Shown here in pieces: positions 1-7,941 of a stretch of 64,000 nucleotides of DNA. How positions within the stretch are numbered: the stretch's first letter is position 1; each line of letters opens with the position of its first letter. The notes under the pieces are model-generated. The model saw only the letters and a program-made list of their open reading frames with translations, was not told the DNA's origin and ran no database searches. The DNA comes from Tenacibaculum todarodis (GTDB taxonomy: Bacteria > Bacteroidota > Bacteroidia > Flavobacteriales > Flavobacteriaceae), in assembly GCF_001889045.1 (NCBI RefSeq), contig NZ_CP018155.1, forward strand, positions 2,048,001-2,112,000, read 5' to 3'. The position numbers and the translations under genes are program-made.

Positions 1-7
1 AATAATT

Positions 8-25
8 ATGTTAAATTAATGTTAA
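8..25 (-). promoter_or_regulatory. TTAACAT direct repeat (Pho-box-like)
   Basis: On the minus strand the sequence reads TTAACAT, four bases, TTAACAT, a perfect direct heptamer repeat with an 11-bp period. The same architecture occurs at 211-228 and 4870-4887. Response-regulator boxes of the PhoP/PhoB type have this geometry. The assignment is inference. Confidence 0.3.
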
Positions 26-42
26 TCAAATATTATTAAAAC

Positions 43-71
43 AAAAAAAACTGCCTTGATGTAAGGCAGTT
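43..71 (-). terminator. rho-independent terminator, minus strand
   Basis: The arms aactgcctt (49-57) and aaggcagtt (63-71) form a 9-bp stem with a 5-base loop. On the minus strand the stem is followed by eight T residues (43-50). There is no T-run on the plus strand, so the signal acts leftward. Confidence 0.6.
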
Positions 72-210
72 AAGTCATATAAAATAGTCGACAAAAACTA
101 ATTAATTTATAATGACATTTTAAATCTTAAAAGATTAATACAAATATGAGACTCGATATTTACTTAAATGTTTCGGGATAATTAAAAAACTGTTACCAAT
201 AGATTTCAAC

Positions 211-228
211 TTAACATTGCCTTAATGT
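211..228 (+). promoter_or_regulatory. imperfect TTAACAT repeat upstream of TonB receptor
   Basis: TTAACAT, TGCC, TTAATGT: a heptamer pair with an 11-bp period. A further CTAACAT lies at 255-261, 44 bp (four periods) from the first. The pair ends 52 bp before the weak -7 element at 281. A regulator-binding role is inferred. Confidence 0.3.
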
Positions 229-315
229 TTCTATAATACAACCGTAAATTAGAGCTAACATTCATTTTACAAAAGCACCACATCTTTGCCGTGAATAAAA
301 TTAGAATTCACAGAA

Positions 316-3099
316 ATGAAAAAAATCGTATTGATTTTAATATTGGCAGTAAGTCAATTTAGTTTTGCTCAAAGCAAAGGTTCAGTTAAAGGTTTATTAA
401 CTGATAAAGAAATGAATAATGAAGCGTTGCCTTTTGCAAATGTTTTTATAAAAGGATCTACTATAGGTACAACATCAGACATAGATGGTTTATACTCATT
501 ATCTATTGCAGAAGGAAACTACACTATTGTCTTTAGTTTTATTGGTTATAAAACTATTGAAAAGCCTTTAATCATTAAAGCAGGTGAAACCATAACTATA
601 AATCAATTAATGAGCGCCGAAGAAGGTGTTGCTCTAGATGAAATAGAAGTAAAAGCTGTAACTACAAGAGAAAAAGCTAGTGCTCTTTTATTAGACCAAA
701 AGAAAGCAGTTGTTATAAAAGAAAGTATTGGAGCAGAAGAATTAGCTACTAAAGGAATTAGTGACGCAGCTGGTGCGGTAGCAAAAATTTCAGGTGTTTC
801 TAAACAAGAAGGTTCAAGCAATGTTTATGTACGTGGTTTAGGTGATAGGTATTTAAATACTACAATGAATGGTTTGTCATTACCTTCTAATGATATTAAT
901 AAAAAGAATATTAATTTAAATCTTTTTCCTTCAGATATCATTCAGAATGTATCTATAAGTAAAGCATATTCTTCTAACTTTTATGGAGATTTTGCAGCTG
1001 GTAATGTAGACATTACTTCAAAAGAATATAAAGGAAATGGTTTTTTAACTGCTAATATTAGTTCTGGAATAAACACAAGAGCAGCTGGAGAAAATTTTAA
1101 AAAGAGCGAAGGAACCGGTTATTTTGGTTACTACAACCGTTTTAAACACAATCCGTTTGCAGTAGTTTTATCTCACGGAATTGATCCTGTAGACGCAGGT
1201 GAACCAATAAATACCTCTATTGGTATTAACGCTGGTAAATCTTTCGATTTTGAAAACGAATCTCGTTTAAGTCTTTTTGGTACTGTTTCTTTTGAAAGAG
1301 ACTTTAAATACAGAGAAGGCCCCTTAGTAAACTATACAAATGTTGCTAAAAAAGAATTTCCGAATGCTAAAGAATATGAATATTCTACAGCAACTACAGC
1401 AATGGCAAGTGCTATTTATAGAATTAATAATGACCATAAATTAAAATACACTTCATTATTCTTAAATAACTCTAGTGACGAAGTTGGTTATTATGGTACA
1501 GAAGGTTTAGGTAAAAATAGAGATGCACAATTAGATACTGATAAAGGTTTTTATCAAATGAATGTGCAATACAACCAAGATTTAATTTTTGTAAATCAAT
1601 TGGTTGGAGAGCATACTATAGAAGAAGACAAACTTAAACTTACTTGGGGAATTGGGTATAACAATGTTTTTGCACACGAACCAGATAGAAAAAGAATTAG
1701 TTTAGAAAACTATCATTTAGCTTTAGATAACGACCCAAATACAAATCCATCTTTTTACAATAACATAGTTTTTGACAATCAACGTTATTTTCAAAAGATT
1801 ATAGATGAAGAATTAAATAGTAGAATAAACCTAGAATATAAAGCTTCCGATAAATTAACATGGAACTTTGGTTATAACGGAAGAATTAAAACGAGAGATT
1901 TTACAAACATTCGTTACGGTTACGACTTTATTAACACAAACCAAGAAATAACGGATGTAAACAATATCAATTCAATTATTAATATTAATAACTTCGGAAA
2001 CCTATATAATACAGAGGTTTTTAATGCAATAGATCCTCCAACACTTGGTAGTACAAACTTACCTGGTTTAGATGAGAATACGTATTCTGGAGAGTTACGT
2101 GTATATGCAGGTTATGTTTCTGCAGCTATTACACCTAACGAAAAATGGACAATTGTTCCTGGTGTTCGTTTAGAGTCATTTAACCAAGATATTAGTTATG
2201 ATGTAATTAATATTAATCCAAATGATGCTAAATTTAGAGAGGCAAACGAAACATTTATCTTACCAAGTTTAAATACAAAATACGCTTTAACAGATAATCA
2301 AAATTTACGTTTTACTTTTAGTAAAACAGTATCTGTAACAGAATTTAAAGAAGTTACACCATTCCTTTACGAAGGTATTGGTGAAAGCGTTGGTGGTAAT
2401 CCAGATTTATTAAACGACCCTTCATTTTCTGAAGTATATAACTTAGACTTAAAATACGAATGGTTTATAACAAGAGATGAACTTTTATCATTTAGTGCTT
2501 TTACAAAACAAATACACAATCCAATAAACTTAGTAGTAGCAAATGACGCTTCTGGTAACCAACGTTACTTTAGATCTGGAGACAAAGCAGAAGTTTATGG
2601 TGTGGAATTAGAAGCTCGTAAAAACTTAATTTTAAATGAAGATGAACAAACACAACTTTCCGCAGGTTTCAACTTTACGTACATGCACACAAAACAAGAC
2701 TTAAAAAACGTGTCTGGTTTATACAGTGTATCATTTAATAGAACTAGTGATGAGCTACAAGGTGCATCTCCAATATTAGTAAATGCAAACATTAATTATA
2801 GTCCAACAAACTTTGAAAACTATAAACCAATTGCATCATTAGTATTTTCTTATTTCTCTGATAGAATAGATGCTTTAGGTTCTGGACAATTAGGAAACAT
2901 TATTGAAAAAGGAATTCCTGTTTTAGACTTTGTTTGGAAAAATAAAATTGGTGAAGATTGGGAATTAAACTTAAGTGCTAAAAACTTACTAGACCCATCG
3001 ATAAAAAGAATTAGAGAAAATACTTCAATTGGAGATGTAACTCTTTCAGAATATAAATTAGGAATGAACTTAGGCTTAGGTCTTACGTATAAATTTTAA
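316..3099 (+). CDS. TonB-dependent outer-membrane receptor
   Basis: A 927-residue protein with a signal peptide ending near SFAQ (about residue 19). Next come a carboxypeptidase-like regulatory beta-sandwich (about 20-115; the segment FANVFIKGSTIGTTSDIDGLYSL is typical), a plug domain (about 130-240; SNVYVRGLGDRYLNTTMNG) and a 22-strand-type barrel that ends in the aromatic residue F, as outer-membrane proteins do. It imports an unknown large ligand using energy from TonB. The next gene, 26 bases downstream, encodes a lipoprotein and is probably co-transcribed. This is not a classical SusC: the usual SusD partner is absent, so the substrate is probably not a glycan, though this is inference. 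Confidence 0.92.
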   Translation: MKKIVLILILAVSQFSFAQSKGSVKGLLTDKEMNNEALPFANVFIKGSTIGTTSDIDGLYSLSIAEGNYTIVFSFIGYKTIEKPLIIKAGETITINQLMSAEEGVALDEIEVKAVTTREKASALLLDQKKAVVIKESIGAEELATKGISDAAGAVAKISGVSKQEGSSNVYVRGLGDRYLNTTMNGLSLPSNDINKKNINLNLFPSDIIQNVSISKAYSSNFYGDFAAGNVDITSKEYKGNGFLTANISSGINTRAAGENFKKSEGTGYFGYYNRFKHNPFAVVLSHGIDPVDAGEPINTSIGINAGKSFDFENESRLSLFGTVSFERDFKYREGPLVNYTNVAKKEFPNAKEYEYSTATTAMASAIYRINNDHKLKYTSLFLNNSSDEVGYYGTEGLGKNRDAQLDTDKGFYQMNVQYNQDLIFVNQLVGEHTIEEDKLKLTWGIGYNNVFAHEPDRKRISLENYHLALDNDPNTNPSFYNNIVFDNQRYFQKIIDEELNSRINLEYKASDKLTWNFGYNGRIKTRDFTNIRYGYDFINTNQEITDVNNINSIININNFGNLYNTEVFNAIDPPTLGSTNLPGLDENTYSGELRVYAGYVSAAITPNEKWTIVPGVRLESFNQDISYDVININPNDAKFREANETFILPSLNTKYALTDNQNLRFTFSKTVSVTEFKEVTPFLYEGIGESVGGNPDLLNDPSFSEVYNLDLKYEWFITRDELLSFSAFTKQIHNPINLVVANDASGNQRYFRSGDKAEVYGVELEARKNLILNEDEQTQLSAGFNFTYMHTKQDLKNVSGLYSVSFNRTSDELQGASPILVNANINYSPTNFENYKPIASLVFSYFSDRIDALGSGQLGNIIEKGIPVLDFVWKNKIGEDWELNLSAKNLLDPSIKRIRENTSIGDVTLSEYKLGMNLGLGLTYKF

Positions 3100-3125
3100 A
3101 AAATAAAACAACTTTAATAATAAAA

Positions 3126-4349
3126 ATGAAAAATTCAAACTTTAAAACAATGAAAAATAATTTATTAGCATTAGCTATAGCAACAACACTATTCGCTTCA
3201 TGTGGTGAAGACGGAACAGCTGATATCATTATTAATGATAATAGCGTAACAAACAACACAAATGGTGGTGGTACAGCAACTACAGGCCAAGAAATAGAAT
3301 TAAACGGAAACTATGCTTCAGATTTATCTTTAGATATTGCTAATACGTACATAGTTACTGGTCCAGTAATTATAGAAGACGGTGCAACTTTAACAATTCC
3401 TGCAGGAATGACAATTAAAGCAGCTGCAACAGGAGCTGACGTTTATGTTGCTATTTCTCAAGGCGCAAAAATTGACGCACAAGGAACAGCTAACCAACCA
3501 ATTATTTTTACTTCTGCTGCTAATACACCAAATGCTGGTGATTGGGGAGGATTAATACTTTTAGGTAAAGCTCCTATTAACTCTGTTTCTGGTTCAGGAA
3601 CTTCTACTTCAGAAATTGCAAGTTTACCTTTTGGAGGTAATGATGCTTCAGATGATTCTGGAAAATTACGTTATGTACGTGTTGAATATTCTGGTGGAAA
3701 GGCTGATGGAAATTCAGAAAACAACGGATTCTCTTTTTACGGTGTTGGTAATTCAACTTTAGTAGAATACATTCAAATGTATGAAGGAAAAGATGACGGT
3801 GTTGAGTTTTACGGAGGAACAGTAAATGTAAGTTACATTTCTATTGTAAACGCTCAAGATGATTCTATTGACTGGACAGAAGGTTATACAGGTACAATTA
3901 CTGATGCTTATGTAAAACATGGTACTGATCACGATAAAGGTATTGAAGCTGATGGTTACAATACAGACATAGGAAACAACTCTAGCCCTTTATTTTGGTC
4001 TAAACCTACAGTAAACAACTTAACTATTATTGGTTTAGGTTCTGGAACTGGTAATGAAGCTGTTCGTTTAAGAGCAGGAACTCAAGCAATCTTTAGCAAT
4101 GTTTTATTAAAAGGTTTTGCTGAAGGATTTGATCTTGATGGTGATGCTGGAGCAACAAGTGCTAACCCAACAGGAACAGGAGTTATAAACGGAGATTTAG
4201 ATGTTAGCTCTGTAGCTTTTGAAGATATAACTGTAAAAATGAAAAACGATACAGGTGAAACTTTTACAGATGCAGATTTCTATACAGAAGATGCAACTGC
4301 AACAGGAACTGACTATGCTACCTGGGGAGCAGGTTGGACAAGACAATAA
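3126..4349 (+). CDS. surface lipoprotein partner of the TonB receptor
   Basis: About 407 residues. The methionine at 3150 gives a textbook lipoprotein signal (LFASC lipobox), so translation may start there rather than at 3126. After a short Asn/Gly/Thr-rich linker the mature part carries repetitive segments (GPVIIEDGATLTIPAGMTIKA, then blocks with DWGGLILLGKAPIN, YVRVEYSGG, DDSIDWTEGY) that suggest a right-handed beta-helix. It follows the TonB-dependent receptor by 26 bases and ends at a strong terminator, so the two form one unit. I recognise this protein type as a frequent partner of such receptors in flavobacteria but know no proven function. A ligand-capturing role is inferred from position only. 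Confidence 0.75.
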   Translation: MKNSNFKTMKNNLLALAIATTLFASCGEDGTADIIINDNSVTNNTNGGGTATTGQEIELNGNYASDLSLDIANTYIVTGPVIIEDGATLTIPAGMTIKAAATGADVYVAISQGAKIDAQGTANQPIIFTSAANTPNAGDWGGLILLGKAPINSVSGSGTSTSEIASLPFGGNDASDDSGKLRYVRVEYSGGKADGNSENNGFSFYGVGNSTLVEYIQMYEGKDDGVEFYGGTVNVSYISIVNAQDDSIDWTEGYTGTITDAYVKHGTDHDKGIEADGYNTDIGNNSSPLFWSKPTVNNLTIIGLGSGTGNEAVRLRAGTQAIFSNVLLKGFAEGFDLDGDAGATSANPTGTGVINGDLDVSSVAFEDITVKMKNDTGETFTDADFYTEDATATGTDYATWGAGWTRQ

Positions 4350-4390
4350 ATAATATTATTGCACTAATTATTTGAATTAATTACATGAAA

Positions 4391-4416
4391 AACGCGCCAA
4401 ATGGCGCGTTTTTTTT
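4391..4416 (+). terminator. terminator after receptor/lipoprotein unit
   Basis: A GC-rich stem, aacgcgcca (4391-4399) with tggcgcgtt (4402-4410), is followed by a T-run to 4416. On the minus strand a five-T run also follows, so it may serve the convergent gene ending at 4453 as well. Confidence 0.85.
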
Positions 4417-4452
4417 ATTGAGAAAAATATCTTTTCAATCAAAAAATGAAAT

Positions 4453-4800
4453 TTATTTAACAGCTATCTTGGTATCTTCTTTCCAAGTTTGTACACTAGC
4501 TACAGTACTGTTTTCAAAGTTTACTTCACGCAAAACATTTCCTTCCCACATAAACCACTTACCAACTTTTTTACCACTTTTATAGTGAGCAATTGTTGTT
4601 TTATTTCCTTTAGTATCAAAAGAAGTCCAAGTTCCTTCTAATTTTTTATCTTTAAAAAAACCTTGTTTTTCAATACTTCCATCTTCATAAAAATAAGTAG
4701 CTTTAACTAAATCACCAACTTTTTCAAATGAAGGACTTTTATCTTGAGCTTGTGTTAAAGAGACTGCTAAAATACAAGCGATTATAATTAATTTTTTCAT
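4453..4800 (-). CDS. secreted MORN-repeat (YwqK-like) protein
   Basis: 115 residues with a signal peptide (MKKLIIIACILAVSLTQAQ). The mature part contains MORN-variant repeats: YFYEDGSIEKQGFFKDKKLEGTW, then YKSGKKVGKWFMW and LREVNFEN. Such proteins are often labelled toxin-antitoxin YwqK-family antitoxin, but that name rests on homology alone and nothing here supports a toxin partner. The gene is monocistronic, converges on the TonB-receptor unit and has its own -7 element at 4832-4839. Function unknown; periplasmic or surface location is inferred. Confidence 0.75.
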   Translation of the reverse strand: MKKLIIIACILAVSLTQAQDKSPSFEKVGDLVKATYFYEDGSIEKQGFFKDKKLEGTWTSFDTKGNKTTIAHYKSGKKVGKWFMWEGNVLREVNFENSTVASVQTWKEDTKIAVK

Positions 4801-4831
4801 AATATCTATTTTTATATTTACATTTCCTTTA

Positions 4832-4839
4832 CAAATATA
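4832..4839 (-). promoter_or_regulatory. -7 element TATATTTG of the MORN-repeat gene
   Basis: A perfect match to the Bacteroidota -7 consensus TAnnTTTG on the minus strand, 32 bases before the start codon. No good -33 TTG lies at the expected distance. Confidence 0.45.
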
Positions 4840-4869
4840 AGTTCTTTTTTACAATAAAGCAATATTTAC

Positions 4870-4887
4870 ATAACATTAAATTAACAT
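4870..4887 (+). promoter_or_regulatory. TTAACAT-type direct repeat upstream of dodecin
   Basis: ATAACAT, TAAA, TTAACAT: a heptamer pair with an 11-bp period, 48 bp before the weak -7 element at 4936. It has the same layout as the sites at 8-25 and 211-228. A regulatory role is inferred. Confidence 0.3.
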
Positions 4888-4935
4888 TGCGATTAATTAT
4901 TATAAATGGTTTAGCTTTTTTAAAATGAAAAAATA

Positions 4936-4943
4936 TATATTTA
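4936..4943 (+). promoter_or_regulatory. probable -7 element of dodecin gene
   Basis: TATATTTA differs from TAnnTTTG only in the last base and lies 32 bases before the dodecin start. Confidence 0.35.
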
Positions 4944-4975
4944 CGGTAGAATTATAATTAAAAAAACAAAAAGTT

Positions 4976-5176
4976 ATGGCAGTAATGAAAGTAATTGAAG
5001 TATTAGCAAACTCAGAAAAAAGCTGGGAAGACGCTACAAAAAAAGCTGTAAAACAAGCTTCTAAATCTGTAAAAGGCATCAAATCTGTTTTTGTACAATC
5101 TCAAAGTGCAGTAGTAAACGGAGACGATGTTACTGAATTTAGAGTAAACCTAAAGCTTACTTTCGAAGTGAAGTAA
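4976..5176 (+). CDS. dodecin family protein
   Basis: 66 residues, the normal length for dodecin. The pattern MKVIEVLANSEKSWEDATKKAVKQASKSVKGIKSVFVQ followed by a beta-strand ending FRVNLKLTFEVK matches the small beta-alpha-beta-beta dodecin fold that forms hollow dodecamers binding flavin or CoA. The residue between the two flavin-stacking strands (W in haloarchaeal dodecins) appears to be absent or replaced, so the ligand is not predictable. It is a cytoplasmic protein in a single-gene unit. A heptamer repeat 90 bases upstream may regulate it. Confidence 0.88.
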   Translation: MAVMKVIEVLANSEKSWEDATKKAVKQASKSVKGIKSVFVQSQSAVVNGDDVTEFRVNLKLTFEVK

Positions 5177-5244
5177 GTTTTGTATATTTTTCTACTACTT
5201 TATAATGCGGTTTTACTTTTGTAAAATCGCATTATTGTTTTTAC

Positions 5245-5252
5245 TATATTTG
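5245..5252 (+). promoter_or_regulatory. -7 element TATATTTG, near-leaderless
   Basis: A perfect TAnnTTTG match, only four bases before the ATG at 5257, with a TTG at 5219-5221 (23-bp spacer). Transcription would begin at or very near the start codon. Confidence 0.5.
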
Positions 5253-5256
5253 AAAT

Positions 5257-5610
5257 ATGAATATACTTCAACTTACACTTATTGGCTTTGTAGCACTTAT
5301 ACATATTTACATTGTAATATTAGAAATGGTTTTATGGACAAAACCAAAGGGAATAAAAGCTTTTGGATTAAAAAGCAAAGAGTTTGCCGAAGAAACTAAA
5401 GTTATGGCAGCAAATCAAGGTTTATATAATGGTTTTTTAGCTGCAGGCTTAATTTGGTCTATGGTTTCAAATAAAACGGATGTAGCAATTTTCTTTTTAG
5501 CATGTGTTTTCGTTGCGGGTATTTACGGAGCTTATTCTACTAAAAAAACTAAAATATTATATATTCAATCTATTCCTGCAACCTTAGGATTAATTTCACT
5601 TTTTCTTTAG
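5257..5610 (+). CDS. DUF1304 family membrane protein
   Basis: 117 residues with four predicted membrane segments (about 3-22, 50-70, 72-92 and 97-115) and the family pattern HIYIVILEMVLWTKP near the N-terminus and ANQGLYNGFLAAGL in the middle, both typical of DUF1304. Function is unknown for the family. The transcript is probably leaderless because a perfect -7 element lies four bases upstream. The mscS gene follows after about 50 bases with its own -7 element. Confidence 0.8.
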   Translation: MNILQLTLIGFVALIHIYIVILEMVLWTKPKGIKAFGLKSKEFAEETKVMAANQGLYNGFLAAGLIWSMVSNKTDVAIFFLACVFVAGIYGAYSTKKTKILYIQSIPATLGLISLFL

Positions 5611-5631
5611 AAAAAATCTAGCATTTTACTG

Positions 5632-5639
5632 TATTTTTG
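5632..5639 (+). promoter_or_regulatory. -7 element TATTTTTG of mscS
   Basis: Perfect TAnnTTTG, 22 bases before the mscS ATG; the -33 region is weak. Confidence 0.45.
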
Positions 5640-5661
5640 TATTGATTAAAAACAATACGAA

Positions 5662-6468
5662 ATGGAAAAATATATAGTACAAATTAAAGAGTTACTTGTT
5701 GAATACTCTCCAAAAGTAATTACAGCATTAGCAATTTTAATAGTTGGTTTATTTATTATAAACCTAATAATTAAAGCTGTAAAAAAAATATTGCATAAAC
5801 GTGGAATTGACATTACACTTCAAAAATTTTTCGGTAACCTACTTGGTTGGGCATTAAAAATACTTTTAATAATTACTGTAATTGCTAAACTAGGGATAGA
5901 AACTACTTCTTTTGCAGCAATAATTGGTGCTGCTGGTTTAGCTTTAGGTTTAGCATTACAAGGTTCTTTAGCTAATTTTGCTGGAGGCGCTTTAATTATG
6001 ATTTTTAAACCTTTTAAAATTGGAGATCTAATAGAAGCACAAGGAGAAATTGGAGTTGTTAAAGAAATAGAAATCTTTACAACCAAACTTACTGGCTTAT
6101 CTAACAGAGAAATAATAATACCTAACGGCGCTTTATCAAATGGAAATATTATTAATTTTTCTTCGGAAGGAACTCGTAGAGTAGACTTAACTTTTGGAGT
6201 TTCTTATGACGCTGATATTAAACAGACAAAAGATGTTTTAATGAATGTTTTAACTTCACATCCTAAAGTTTTAAAAGACCCTACTCCAACAGTAAATGTT
6301 TCTGAATTAGCAGATAGCTCCGTAAACTTTGCTGTAAGACCTTGGTGTAAAACAGAAGATTATTGGACTGTTTATTTTGATGTTACTGAAAACACAAAAA
6401 TAGCGTTAGATAAAGCTGGAATAGAAATTCCTTATCCACATTCAGTAGAGATTCATAAAGAAAATTAA
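5662..6468 (+). CDS. mscS: small-conductance mechanosensitive channel (MscS)
   Basis: 268 residues, close to the 286 of E. coli MscS. There are three membrane helices; the third, pore-lining one is Gly/Ala-rich (about 88-112; AAIIGAAGLALGLALQGSLANFAGG), the MscS hallmark. The beta domain (PFKIGDLIEAQGEIGVVKEI, NGALSNGNIINFS) and the C-terminal vestibule follow. As an inner-membrane tension-gated channel it releases solutes on osmotic downshock. It stands alone, with its own promoter and no partner gene. Confidence 0.9.
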   Translation: MEKYIVQIKELLVEYSPKVITALAILIVGLFIINLIIKAVKKILHKRGIDITLQKFFGNLLGWALKILLIITVIAKLGIETTSFAAIIGAAGLALGLALQGSLANFAGGALIMIFKPFKIGDLIEAQGEIGVVKEIEIFTTKLTGLSNREIIIPNGALSNGNIINFSSEGTRRVDLTFGVSYDADIKQTKDVLMNVLTSHPKVLKDPTPTVNVSELADSSVNFAVRPWCKTEDYWTVYFDVTENTKIALDKAGIEIPYPHSVEIHKEN

Positions 6469-6509
6469 AAATGGTATAATTATTGTACTTTGTAACCAAA
6501 ATAAATAAG

Positions 6510-7178
6510 ATGAAATATAAATTAACAATATTACTATTATTACAAGCATTATTATTAACAGCACAAATGGAGAATAGATACTCCTTATCATCTTCTATGT
6601 CATTTAAAACTTTCTCAGATGTTGATAAAAACTTTAAAGGAACTCCTTTTATTAATAAAGACTTGAGACCAGTTACTATTGAAGGCTATAAGGAGACAGA
6701 TTTAAAAGCTAGATACAATGCTCATCAAGATTATTTTGAAGTTTTAAGAAAAGGACAAACAAAATATTTTACTGTTAAAAGCCCTTTAAAACTTACTTTT
6801 GTCTACACTAATAAAGTTTATGCTGCTTTTAATAAAAGTGAGAATCAAAATGAAAAAACTTTCTATGTAATTAAACATGAAGATCCTTCATTTAAAATTC
6901 TACTCAAAGAAAATATTCTTTTAAAAGAAGAAGTTGAAGCTAAAACTGGTTATGGTTCTTATACACCACCAACTTTTAAACGAAAAAAAGACACTAACTT
7001 TGTAAAGTTTAAAAATTCTGATGAGGTAATAGAAATTCCAACAAAAACAAAAAAGTTTTTAGAAATAGTTTCAAATAAATCAAAAGAAGTAAAGACCTTT
7101 ATTAAAAAAAATAAACTTAAATTAAAGAAAGAAAAAGATTTAATTAAAATATTTAAATATTATACTTCATTAAAATAA
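6510..7178 (+). CDS. unknown secreted protein
   Basis: 222 residues from the ATG at 6510. An upstream in-frame TTG at 6483 would add nine residues in front of the signal peptide and is unlikely. The signal peptide is MKYKLTILLLLQALLLTAQ. The rest is Lys-rich, with no motif I recognise: a Tyr/Lys-rich central part and a strongly basic C-terminus. Its last nine bases overlap the end of tsaB on the other strand. Probably periplasmic; function unknown. Confidence 0.6.
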   Translation: MKYKLTILLLLQALLLTAQMENRYSLSSSMSFKTFSDVDKNFKGTPFINKDLRPVTIEGYKETDLKARYNAHQDYFEVLRKGQTKYFTVKSPLKLTFVYTNKVYAAFNKSENQNEKTFYVIKHEDPSFKILLKENILLKEEVEAKTGYGSYTPPTFKRKKDTNFVKFKNSDEVIEIPTKTKKFLEIVSNKSKEVKTFIKKNKLKLKKEKDLIKIFKYYTSLK

Positions 7179-7850
7179 TTTCTTCTTTTCAGGAATAGCA
7201 ATAAAATCTTTTAAATAAAATGGTTCAAAATAAGCGACATCTTCGATGTCGTTTTTTTTGTATTTAGTAAATGATAAAGAAGCCATTTCTTTTGCTGAAG
7301 GGAATTTATCTTGTATAAAAACAGCATTCTTATGCGTAATTAAAGTTTTACACTTGGCTGCTCCATCTCCTAAAAAATATACTTTCCCTTTTGATAATTC
7401 ATCTTGAAAAGAATTTTCGTCAATAATTTGTGCTTGAATTTCTCTAGTTTTACTATAATTTGAATCATAGACCGCAGCATACACTTCCATTCTACGAGCA
7501 TCAATCATAGGTACAATTAAACCATCCTCAATTTTAATAGCATGTGCTAAAGAAGTTAATGTCTCAATAGAAATTAAAGGCTTATCAAAAGAAAAAGCCA
7601 AACCTTTAGCTGCAGAAACACCAATTCTTAATCCAGTATAAGAACCCGGACCTTTACTTACAGCAACAGCATCAATTTTATCTGTAGAAGTATTAGCTTC
7701 TTCTAAAATTTCAACAATAAAAGGGTGCAACTTTTCTGCATGAGAATAATTTCCATTATTCATTTCTTTTATTGCAATAATTTCTCCGTTTTTTGCTAAG
7801 CTAACTGAGCAATTTTTGGTTGCTGTTTCTATATTAAGTATAAGTGCCAA
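7170..7850 (-). CDS. tsaB: tRNA threonylcarbamoyladenosine biosynthesis protein TsaB
   Basis: 226 residues matching the family length. The N-terminus MALILNIETATKNCSVSLAKNG and the segment VSKGPGSYTGLRIGVSAAKGLAF are signature TsaB (YeaZ) sequences of the ASKHA fold. With TsaD and TsaE it makes the t6A modification on ANN-decoding tRNAs. The start is a TTG at 7848-7850; no ATG is available near the conserved N-terminus. A -7 element (7867-7874) lies 16 bases upstream, and the tolC terminator separates the gene from tolC. It converges on the gene ending at 7178. Confidence 0.93.
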   Translation of the reverse strand: MALILNIETATKNCSVSLAKNGEIIAIKEMNNGNYSHAEKLHPFIVEILEEANTSTDKIDAVAVSKGPGSYTGLRIGVSAAKGLAFSFDKPLISIETLTSLAHAIKIEDGLIVPMIDARRMEVYAAVYDSNYSKTREIQAQIIDENSFQDELSKGKVYFLGDGAAKCKTLITHKNAVFIQDKFPSAKEMASLSFTKYKKNDIEDVAYFEPFYLKDFIAIPEKKKLF

Positions 7851-7866
7851 AATCTAAAAATTTGAG

Positions 7867-7874
7867 CAAAGATA
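7867..7874 (-). promoter_or_regulatory. -7 element TATCTTTG of tsaB
   Basis: Perfect TAnnTTTG on the minus strand, between the tolC terminator and the TTG start codon; the leader is only about ten bases. Confidence 0.45.
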
Positions 7875-7880
7875 GGCTTT

Positions 7881-7917
7881 AAAAACAAAAAACTCATCAA
7901 CATTAGGGTTGATGAGT
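7881..7917 (-). terminator. tolC terminator
   Basis: The stem actcatcaac (7892-7901) with gttgatgagt (7908-7917) is followed on the minus strand by a T-rich tract (complement of 7881-7891). Confidence 0.75.
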
Positions 7918-7941
7918 CTTCAATATATATTAAAATTGTTT

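Larger units (their letters stand above)
1..315. other. intergenic region upstream of TonB receptor
   Basis: No protein-coding gene is visible. The stretch holds a TTAACAT direct heptamer repeat on the minus strand (8-25), a minus-strand hairpin terminator (43-71), a minus-strand -7-like element CATATTTG (141-148), and on the plus strand a second heptamer repeat (211-228), another TAACATT (256-262) and a weak -7-like CATCTTTG (281-288) about 27 bases before the receptor start. The terminator has no minus-strand gene to its right inside the window, which leaves room for a small RNA. Confidence 0.5.

Noticed and set aside
4453..4800. Toxin-antitoxin system from the YwqK-type annotation
   Set aside because: The protein is secreted, stands alone and has only MORN-like repeats; no toxin gene is adjacent.
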